From the NCBI GenBank assembly GCA_026390655.1, contig JAPLFN010000121.1, positions 35,488 through 79,495 of the forward strand: DNA of 44,008 nt, written 5' to 3'. Position 1 is the first letter of the stretch; every line of letters begins with the position of its first letter. The notes below the pieces were generated by a model, which searched no databases, was not told the DNA's origin, and was given only the letters and a program-made list of their open reading frames with translations. Origin of the DNA: Candidatus Kapaibacterium sp. (GTDB taxonomy: Bacteria; Bacteroidota; Ignavibacteria; Kapaibacteriales; Kapaibacteriaceae). Position numbers and translations under genes: made by a program. This document shows positions 16,736 to 23,687 of the stretch, piece after piece.

Positions 16736-17715
16736 GAACTCTTTCTAAGCTCTACGGCGCTGTTGTTGCTCGGCGTAACGCGCAATTTGACAAACATCGC
16801 AGACCGATCGTTGAAGTGGAAGTACCCGTGGTGAGCGTAGGTAACATCTTGGCTGGTGGCACAGGAAAGACGCCCGTTGTTCAGATGATCGTCCGCATGC
16901 TGCAAGCGCAAGGCAGGCATCCCGCCATCGTCATGCGTGGCTATCGTCGTCGGTCTAAGGGGCTCCTCGTTGTGCACGATGGAATTAGTGTGATCGCAAG
17001 TGTTAGTGACGCAGGTGATGAAGCCTTTCTTCATGCAACATCGCTTGGCGTTCCGGTTGTAGTGTCAAGTGATAAAGTGGAGGCGGCAGCTCATGCAGCA
17101 GGAACGCTGCCGTGCGATGTGATCGTTGTTGATGATGGATATCAACACCGTGCATTGCACCGCGATTGTGATATTGTGTTGGTGGACCGTGCTACGATCA
17201 ATGGGACGCTTCTGCCAAGGGGTAGACTGCGTGAGCCCCTTTCAGGTCTTTGTAGGGCAGACGTTGTTTTGTGCATGGGGGATGTGCAAGAGCATGAGGT
17301 TCAGTCATTTGTTGCACCTGATGCACTTGTTTTACCGTGTAACATGCGAGCGGAAATTCCGCAATCGATACGAGATGCAAACATTACTCTGGCTCCCAAC
17401 AGTAAGGTTGTTGCGTTCTGCGGGATCGCCAACCCGCGCCGATTTGTTAATGGCTTAGCGAAAACAGGCTTCGAGGTTGCATCCTCACGGATGTTCCCGG
17501 ATCATCACCGATATTCACACGCAGAGTATCGAGATCTTTGTGGGATTGCACGAAAAGAAAACGCATCGCTTGTGACAACAGAGAAAGATCTTGTAAAGAT
17601 TCGAGAGTTTATTCCGTTGACAAATGATGATTCACGATTGTATGTTGTTCCGCTAAAGGTTGTTGTAGATGATAACCGATTAGCAGAACTTCTCACACAA
17701 AGGACTTCCCAATGA
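16729..17715 (+). CDS. lpxK: Tetraacyldisaccharide 4'-kinase
   Basis: LpxK phosphorylates the 4' position of the lipid A precursor at the inner membrane. The 328-residue protein carries a Walker A motif in VGNILAGGTGKTPVV (about residues 37-51). Family signatures follow: MRGYRRRSKG, VVSSDKVEAA, VIVVDDGYQHRALHRDCDIVLVD (in parts) and LLPRGRLREPLSGL. FPDHHRYSHAEY and VTTEKDLVKI are near the end. It starts with GTG overlapping the previous gene, and its stop overlaps the following C26 gene by ATGA. Confidence 0.94.
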   Translation: MLGTLSKLYGAVVARRNAQFDKHRRPIVEVEVPVVSVGNILAGGTGKTPVVQMIVRMLQAQGRHPAIVMRGYRRRSKGLLVVHDGISVIASVSDAGDEAFLHATSLGVPVVVSSDKVEAAAHAAGTLPCDVIVVDDGYQHRALHRDCDIVLVDRATINGTLLPRGRLREPLSGLCRADVVLCMGDVQEHEVQSFVAPDALVLPCNMRAEIPQSIRDANITLAPNSKVVAFCGIANPRRFVNGLAKTGFEVASSRMFPDHHRYSHAEYRDLCGIARKENASLVTTEKDLVKIREFIPLTNDDSRLYVVPLKVVVDDNRLAELLTQRTSQ

Positions 17716-18443
17716 AGATCGCCATATCAAAAGCATCAGGTAGTGATGGATTCCTTAAGTATGGACGCTGGCTCCATGCCGTTGATCCGGATGTGGAAAT
17801 TGTTGACCTCGTTGGGCATGCGCCCGAAGATGCGCTCGCCATGCTCCGCACGTGTGATGGGCTGATACTATCCGGCGGCCCAGACGTTGATCCCGATCGA
17901 TATGAAGAGCCCGCCAAGCGTGCATTGTGCGGTCCGATCGACGCAGAGCGTGATGTTCTGGAGTTTGCCCTTGCAGAAGGCGCGCGCGAACTTTCAATGC
18001 CTGTACTTGGAATTTGCAGAGGCGCGCAGGTACTCAATGTTGCCTATGGGGGATCACTTCATCCGGACCTACCAACAACCAAGCCAAGCGAGATTGAACA
18101 CAGACAGCTCAACGGTGTTGACAGTCAGCACGAAGTACATGTTGAACCAGGTTCTATCCTGAAACACATTGCAGGAGTGTTGGATGCAGGCGTCAATTCC
18201 GTTCATCATCAAGCAGTTGAGAGACTCGCTTCGATCTTTACGCCATCGGCACTCTCACCCGATGGAGTGATCGAAGCGTTTGAATGGGGCGATGCAACCA
18301 TGGGTGGTAAGCCCTTCCTCCTTGCAGTGCAGTGGCACCCTGAGCGGATGAGCTATGAGGAGCCCCTTTCCCTGAACATTGCCAGACACTTTCTTCATGA
18401 AGCAGATGCGTACTCGGTATTGATCAGGACCGCATCAGAATAG
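17712..18443 (+). CDS. Gamma-glutamyl-gamma-aminobutyrate hydrolase family protein (peptidase C26)
   Basis: This class I glutamine amidotransferase-fold enzyme of 243 residues has the nucleophile Cys near 101 in LGICRGAQVLNVAYGG. GLILSGGPDVDPDRY lies near 56, HEVHVEPGS near 137, VNSVHHQAV near 158, and the His of the triad is in AVQWHPERM near 210. C26 enzymes hydrolyse gamma-glutamyl conjugates such as gamma-Glu-GABA in putrescine breakdown. No other putrescine gene is present, so the substrate is open. It is coupled to lpxK by an ATGA overlap and overlaps the convergent HhH gene by 9 bases. Confidence 0.85.
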   Translation: MKIAISKASGSDGFLKYGRWLHAVDPDVEIVDLVGHAPEDALAMLRTCDGLILSGGPDVDPDRYEEPAKRALCGPIDAERDVLEFALAEGARELSMPVLGICRGAQVLNVAYGGSLHPDLPTTKPSEIEHRQLNGVDSQHEVHVEPGSILKHIAGVLDAGVNSVHHQAVERLASIFTPSALSPDGVIEAFEWGDATMGGKPFLLAVQWHPERMSYEEPLSLNIARHFLHEADAYSVLIRTASE

Positions 18444-20162
18444 AAAGCCTGCTCTTTTGGATGGGAGAAATGTAATGTCCACCTGAAGTGTCGCCGACAT
18501 TTCAGAACGACTCTGTCCGTCAACAACTCTTGAATCATGGTGAATTGCACATGAGAGCGCAAGCCACGATGTTGCCTGCAATCGTGCAGTGATGGTACGG
18601 CGGGTGCCAATCCCATTTCCCGTTACGGTTTGCAGTGCGCCTGCAACTGTAGCATCAAGCATGCGCGGAGCAATGTCACCAGAGGTTGACGAGAATTGTG
18701 CCCAACGAGCGCGCAATGATAGTGCAGTAAAGATCTGCCAACGCAGATCAATGAACATCAGAGCACCGCGGTCACTGAGCGCCGAGCGCCACCAATGTAA
18801 GCTGCGAAGGTCTACACGCAATCGTCCCTTAAGACTGGGTACGATAGGGAAATCGATATCAGTACGAAAGGTAAACGCAGTTGAGATATCCATACGCCGG
18901 AGATCATTCTCGGCGTGTGCGTCAGTGTTTCGCTCGTATCGCAGCCTAGTGCTTATCACAACACCCTTCATTGGTCTACACGAGATGTCCGTTGTTATGT
19001 TTACAGCGGTGGTAGGAAGAGGCACCAAGAAGGATCTACTGATCCGCCCTCCATAGAGGAGTGAAACAGCTCCCGTGAACATTGGTGACGGATGGAATCT
19101 GGTTGCAACAAGGATGCCTGTGTGATTGACAGGTGAGGACACAGTGTTCGATGTTGAGCCGTATGGTGCGTGGAAGTTTGGCGAATACCACCACAACGCC
19201 GCACCAAGATCTACGGTTCGCGTTGCGTAGTGTGCATTCGCTTGCAGCGCGAGTTGCTGAGCCCCGTCCAATGCGGCTTCGGCGACAATGCTGCCACCCT
19301 CGAATTCATGGGACGTGCCGATTGAGGCGCTTGTCTCCTGCATCCCGGTGACAACGGACGTGGTTAGTGAGGAAGCTCCAGTGCGCAGCGAACTAGAGAA
19401 TGCAATCAACGTCTCCCGTTTGTTCTCAACAACCATGGTGCTAACTGCGCCGATCACATCAATGGGTGAAGACGGAATGGATGCATGCACAGAGATGCCT
19501 CGCAATGCACCGTCTGTTGTGGAAGAGGTCCATGGCCGCATTTGCCATTGAGTACTCCTCGATGTCAATACATCAGAGGCGTTGCGAGATAGTCCGCGTG
19601 CCGTGCCCATTATGAGCCCGGTGTTGAGACGAAGTGCATAGTCGCCAATAACAATGTCAACCTCAGAGACTCTCGCGGTGGCCCACGCGCCTGAAATCTG
19701 CGTGTCATCGGCACTACGGGCAGCATAGATTGCACCCGCACGTCCGAGTGCATAGTCTACATCTACTCTTGCCATGGTTGTTCCGGTGGACGAAGTGGGT
19801 GCTCGCATTCGCGAGTCAACTGCGCGAATGATTCCCGCACAAGAACCGTCAAGTGTTGTGCATGACGTAAGGAGAACAAACTGATCGGACGTCAGACAGA
19901 GAGTATCGGCAAGTTGCTCGATAGATCGCACGTTCCCGGCGTTGACCGTTCGGATGATTGCATGGGCCGTGCGCTCCGAGATACCCGGTATCTCCGTGAG
20001 GTCCTGCGCCGTGCAACAACGGAGGCACATGGGATTTTCTCGTCTACGCTCCAAAATGTCAAGTGCCGGCGCAGCCCACGGACCATCAAGAAGATCGTCG
20101 AGTTGTGCCAGAGTTAGGCATGGGGCTATCCAGAATGCCCACGCTACCATGAATCTTACCAT
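18435..20162 (-). CDS. Exported helix-hairpin-helix protein with predicted outer-membrane beta-barrel
   Basis: The 575-residue protein has a signal peptide (about 1-19, ending LTLAQ). A Cys-rich stretch (CLRCC) follows, then a ComEA-like HhH motif DLTEIPGISERTAHAIIRTV (residues 54-73) and a second helical half. From about residue 130 to the end the sequence is Ser/Thr-rich and made of alternating polar/hydrophobic strands with many aromatic residues, ending in Phe. I infer an outer-membrane barrel. HhH motifs bind DNA without sequence specificity; in ComEA this holds incoming DNA. A role in DNA binding at the surface is plausible but unproven. Its start overlaps the stop of the upstream small barrel gene by 7 bases, so the two are probably translated together. 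Confidence 0.62.
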   Translation of the reverse strand: MVRFMVAWAFWIAPCLTLAQLDDLLDGPWAAPALDILERRRENPMCLRCCTAQDLTEIPGISERTAHAIIRTVNAGNVRSIEQLADTLCLTSDQFVLLTSCTTLDGSCAGIIRAVDSRMRAPTSSTGTTMARVDVDYALGRAGAIYAARSADDTQISGAWATARVSEVDIVIGDYALRLNTGLIMGTARGLSRNASDVLTSRSTQWQMRPWTSSTTDGALRGISVHASIPSSPIDVIGAVSTMVVENKRETLIAFSSSLRTGASSLTTSVVTGMQETSASIGTSHEFEGGSIVAEAALDGAQQLALQANAHYATRTVDLGAALWWYSPNFHAPYGSTSNTVSSPVNHTGILVATRFHPSPMFTGAVSLLYGGRISRSFLVPLPTTAVNITTDISCRPMKGVVISTRLRYERNTDAHAENDLRRMDISTAFTFRTDIDFPIVPSLKGRLRVDLRSLHWWRSALSDRGALMFIDLRWQIFTALSLRARWAQFSSTSGDIAPRMLDATVAGALQTVTGNGIGTRRTITARLQATSWLALSCAIHHDSRVVDGQSRSEMSATLQVDITFLPSKRAGFLF

Positions 20163-20935
20163 GGCATTTGCAGGGCGATGTGTGGTGAAAAGCCTAGCCC
20201 CTCAAAGTGCTGCAAGCCCACAACCACGGCGAGGTCTCCGAAGGCAGATATTCGCCCATCTAGCCGAATAGTCGTGGGTGCGGTTAGAAGGCCAAGAACC
20301 AATTCCAACACCGGGACGGGACGCCATACACCAGTGAGCAAGAGCCCCATCTCATTGGTACTGTTCATGATGACGTCTAGGGCGAGATCGTAGAAGTCGA
20401 GGTTGACCATTGCGGCGACCCTAACCCACGGAGCAGCCCGAGAACCCACTACCGCAAGATCATCGATGGATGCCCCAAAAGTCCACTCTTTTCGTCGAAA
20501 AACGGCGTTTATGCCCACTTTTGCGGCACAAACGCTCGAAAAACCACGAAAAACGCTCAGATTCAATGATGACCGGACCCCGATTCGAAAGTCCGTTCCA
20601 GCGGACCAATTGGAGAATCCGCCTACTGTAAGATTTGACCAACCCTCGGAAGCACTACCAGACACCCACAGAAGAAGGGGGATATGAGGCAGAGAAGCTG
20701 CAACAGTGCCTCTGGACAGCTCGGTGAGGCCATATGGGGCTGGTTCAGCACTTGCAGCCCATGTGCTATCAATGGCCCGTGCCGGAACAGCAATTGCATC
20801 AATTGGCGTCAAGATTCCACATCCCGAGGCACTCTGTTGGGCATAGGCAATTACCATCAACGTATTCCAACATATAGCCGTCACCACAAGGGTGCGTAGA
20901 TTCGCTGGTACCCACTTTTGTCGAGATGGTTTCAT
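20156..20935 (-). CDS. Exported beta-strand-rich protein of unknown function, partner of the HhH barrel gene
   Basis: The 259-residue product starts with a positively charged N-terminus and a hydrophobic segment ending IAYAQQS, a likely signal peptide of about 33 residues. The remainder is rich in short alternating strands (for example FRIGVRSSLNLSVFRGFS and WVRVAAMVNLDFYDLALDV) and ends in a Trp residue, as small outer-membrane barrels often do. I do not recognise a family. The stop overlaps the start of the HhH gene. The start codon overlaps that of the divergent porD gene (shared CATG at 20933-20936), so its promoter must lie inside porD coding sequence or the true start is downstream. Confidence 0.6.
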   Translation of the reverse strand: MKPSRQKWVPANLRTLVVTAICWNTLMVIAYAQQSASGCGILTPIDAIAVPARAIDSTWAASAEPAPYGLTELSRGTVAASLPHIPLLLWVSGSASEGWSNLTVGGFSNWSAGTDFRIGVRSSLNLSVFRGFSSVCAAKVGINAVFRRKEWTFGASIDDLAVVGSRAAPWVRVAAMVNLDFYDLALDVIMNSTNEMGLLLTGVWRPVPVLELVLGLLTAPTTIRLDGRISAFGDLAVVVGLQHFEGLGFSPHIALQMPW

Positions 20936-21839
20936 GACAGTGCTTTTGCGTTCGATTTTCCTCTTCGGTGTGTTTCTCGGTCTTAACGTGACATTAGTCG
21001 CGCAAGAACTCGATCCAACGGTGACGGTAAATGTTGATGCTTTGCCCTCAGATCAGCGTCAAGAATTGCTTTCTATGGCAAGTGTCGTGAAGATGTACCT
21101 GCAGACAAACAGGTATACGAATGCGGATTGGGATGGCCCAAGGATCCCGATCGACATTACGATCTATGTGAACTCTCGTAACGAAAACCGATATACCGGC
21201 AGATTGTCTGTTGTTAGTAAGAGGCTCATTAACAACACCCCGGGCACGGGCGGTGGGTTATTGCGAATCTTCGATCAGGACTGGACATTTGAATGGGCAT
21301 TCAATCCTACGTTGTCCTATCAGCCCCTTCGCTACGATCCCTTTACAAGTGTTATCGACTTTTACATGTTACTGGCTATCGGTCTAGACATGGACACGTA
21401 TGATGACCTTGGTGGGACGAACATGTATAAGGTTGCTCAACAGATAGCGCAGACCGGTAATGCAATAGGGATCTCGCAGTTCAGTACAGTGTATCAGCCT
21501 GGACAGTTTACGCGCATGTCGCTCGTTACTGAATTCAATGACCAGCGATACCAAGGACTCCGCAGGCTCATTTTTGACTACCACGATGCCGTCGATCAGT
21601 ACGCAGTGAATAAGGACAAGGGCATCCACCAGATCGAATCTGTGATCCACGGCATTGCCGAGTTTAAGCGAACAAAGATCTCAAACCGTAGTGTGCTCCT
21701 ACAGGCGTTCTTTGATGCCAAGACCTTGGAGCTGGCCGACATATTCCGTGGATACAAGGGGCAAGAGATCTGGGCAGATCTTCGATTCCTCGATGCCGGA
21801 CATACACAGCAGTACGAAGCAGCACGTCAGGGCAACTAA
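20934..21839 (+). CDS. porD: Type IX secretion system protein PorD (DUF4835)
   Basis: The product (about 301 residues) starts with a signal peptide ending LVAQELD. It shows the DUF4835 layout: TVNVDALPSDQRQELL near 30, PIDITIYVNSRNENRYTG near 72, then FEWAFNPTLSYQPLRYDPFTSVIDFYMLLAIGLDMDTYDDLGG (read in parts), and a C-terminal SNRSVLLQAFFDAKTLELADIF. PorD proteins are associated with T9SS in Bacteroidota, though their exact role is unclear. This agrees with the four sorting-domain proteins in the window. I chose the ATG at 20934 because it opens the signal peptide; an upstream in-frame start at 20892 adds an unlikely extension. Confidence 0.85.
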   Translation: MTVLLRSIFLFGVFLGLNVTLVAQELDPTVTVNVDALPSDQRQELLSMASVVKMYLQTNRYTNADWDGPRIPIDITIYVNSRNENRYTGRLSVVSKRLINNTPGTGGGLLRIFDQDWTFEWAFNPTLSYQPLRYDPFTSVIDFYMLLAIGLDMDTYDDLGGTNMYKVAQQIAQTGNAIGISQFSTVYQPGQFTRMSLVTEFNDQRYQGLRRLIFDYHDAVDQYAVNKDKGIHQIESVIHGIAEFKRTKISNRSVLLQAFFDAKTLELADIFRGYKGQEIWADLRFLDAGHTQQYEAARQGN

Positions 21840-21840
21840 C

Positions 21841-23058
21841 GTGTCTGAAGTAGCACGGAAGCACGACGAATATATGCGTGAGGCACTTGTTTTAGCAGCA
21901 TCAGCTGCTGAAGCAGGAGATGTGCCCGTTGGATGTGTGGTCGTACGGGGCAATGAGGTTGTGGGACGCGGTGCGAATGAAATTCAAAGATCGGGCGATC
22001 CAACCAGGCACGCAGAAATGGTAGCGATCGAAGAAGCCGTCCGAACGATCGGCGAAAAGTTTCTGGAAGAGTGCACCCTTTACGTAACGCTCGAGCCATG
22101 CGCAATGTGCGCAGGGGCGATCGTGCTCGCGCGAATACCCACAGTAGTGTATGGCGCAGCAGATGAAAAAACCGGTGCCTGCCGAAGCGTGTTTGAGATC
22201 CTGGACAACCCACAACTCAACCACCGCGCTACTGTACGAACCGGTATTCTTGAGCAGGAGTGCTCAGCGATTCTCAGTGACTTTTTTACCGTACAGCGTA
22301 AGCGCGAAACCACTGATAATGTTGTGAAGACACAGGCCGAGTATGGAACATCCTCAGTGAAGCCGGGTGGCGTGTTGTGGCTTGTGCCAACACCTATTGG
22401 CAACCTTGATGACATGACATTGCGTGCCGTGAAGACGCTTCGAGAGGCAGATGTTATCGTCTGTGAGGATACGCGACACTCAAGCCCCATGCTCAAGAGA
22501 TATGATGTTCCCAAGAAACCATTGTTGAGCTATCATGAACACAACGAGCGTGATCGTGCTCGCGAGATCGTGGAGCGAGTAGCCTCCGGCCAACGTGTTG
22601 CTCTTATAAGTGACGCCGGAATGCCGGGTATCAGTGACCCTGGGTATCGTGCTGTCCGCGCATGTATTGAAGCCGGGCTCACAGTGACGGCGTTACCCGG
22701 CGCTTCGGCAATGATCACTGCGGCTGCGGCTTCTGGCCTACCAACGGACATTCTCACATTTGTTGGATTCCCTCCACAGAAGAAGGGGAGGACGGCTTTC
22801 CTTGAACGAGTCCTTCGTCAACCGGGAACGATCATTATGTATGAGTCGCCGTATCGGATCGTTGACCTTATGCGAGACATTGAGCAGATAACCGGACCCG
22901 ATCGTCAGGCAGTTGTTGCCAGAGAACTATCTAAGCTCCATGAGGAATATGTTCGGGGCACCGTTCATTATGTGATAGATGTTCTCGCTTCTCGCGCATC
23001 TGTCAAGGGTGAGTGCGTTGTGTTGATAGGGGGCGAAATAGAAGTGGGAGAGTCCTAA
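21841..23058 (+). CDS. tadA-rsmI: Fusion of tRNA-specific adenosine deaminase TadA and 16S rRNA methyltransferase RsmI
   Basis: One uninterrupted frame of 405 residues encodes two enzymes. Residues 1-155 are TadA, which deaminates A34 to inosine in the tRNA-Arg anticodon. The zinc site is visible as HAE at 57-59 and PCAMC at 86-90. Residues about 177-405 are RsmI, which 2'-O-methylates C1402 of 16S rRNA, with LVPTPIGNLDDMTLRAV, CEDTRHSSPML, LISDAGMPGISDPGYR, LPGASAMITA and MYESPYRI. A linker of about 20 polar residues joins them. The two are normally separate proteins. It begins with GTG one base after porD; an ATG at 21874 is an alternative. The stop overlaps tmk (TAATG). Confidence 0.88.
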   Translation: MSEVARKHDEYMREALVLAASAAEAGDVPVGCVVVRGNEVVGRGANEIQRSGDPTRHAEMVAIEEAVRTIGEKFLEECTLYVTLEPCAMCAGAIVLARIPTVVYGAADEKTGACRSVFEILDNPQLNHRATVRTGILEQECSAILSDFFTVQRKRETTDNVVKTQAEYGTSSVKPGGVLWLVPTPIGNLDDMTLRAVKTLREADVIVCEDTRHSSPMLKRYDVPKKPLLSYHEHNERDRAREIVERVASGQRVALISDAGMPGISDPGYRAVRACIEAGLTVTALPGASAMITAAAASGLPTDILTFVGFPPQKKGRTAFLERVLRQPGTIIMYESPYRIVDLMRDIEQITGPDRQAVVARELSKLHEEYVRGTVHYVIDVLASRASVKGECVVLIGGEIEVGES

Positions 23059-23684
23059 TGTTTGTTTCCTTTGAAGGCATTGACGGAAGTGGCAAGAGCA
23101 CGCAACTCGTCTTGTTACGAGAAGTACTCGAGCAACGAGGACATACCGTTGTGACGATCCGCGAACCAGGTGCTACACTTCTGTCAGAATCTATTCGCGA
23201 GATCCTCCTCAGCACGAAGCAGACCATTACACCAACGGCCGAGCTCCTACTGTTCAGCGCTGCCCGAACCCAGCTTGTAGAGAAGGTGATCCAACCAACA
23301 TTGGAAAGGGGCTCATTCATTCTTTGTGACCGCTACGTAGACAGTACTACAGCGTATCAGGGATATGGGCGAATGTTGGATCTAGAGAGTGTTCGTCTCT
23401 GTAACAGGATGGCCACAAAAGGGGTCATGCCTGACGTGACGTTCTTCATCGATGTGGGATTTGAGCAGGCTCAGCAACGGATGCAGTTCGACTCATCAGT
23501 CGGCGATCCTGATAGGATGGAACGGTCTGGGCGTGACTTCTTTGAGCGAGTGCGAAACGGATATTTAGCGATTGCCATTGATGAGCCACACCGATTCGTT
23601 GTCATTGATGGTCTACGGGAGCGTTCAGAAATTCATGACGACATTGTTTCTTCATTGCAGCAGCGTTCTGCATTCAGTATCTGA
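23058..23684 (+). CDS. tmk: Thymidylate kinase
   Basis: Tmk phosphorylates dTMP to dTDP. The 208-residue protein has the P-loop FEGIDGSGKST at the N-terminus, IREPGATLLSE near 35, the LLLFSAARTQL segment, CDRYVDSTTAYQGYGR near 93 (DRY/H motif) and DVTFFIDV near 128. The start ATG overlaps the tadA-rsmI stop in TAATG. The frame is open upstream to 23013, but the family starts at MFVSFEGIDG. Confidence 0.95.
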   Translation: MFVSFEGIDGSGKSTQLVLLREVLEQRGHTVVTIREPGATLLSESIREILLSTKQTITPTAELLLFSAARTQLVEKVIQPTLERGSFILCDRYVDSTTAYQGYGRMLDLESVRLCNRMATKGVMPDVTFFIDVGFEQAQQRMQFDSSVGDPDRMERSGRDFFERVRNGYLAIAIDEPHRFVVIDGLRERSEIHDDIVSSLQQRSAFSI

Positions 23685-23687
23685 CCT

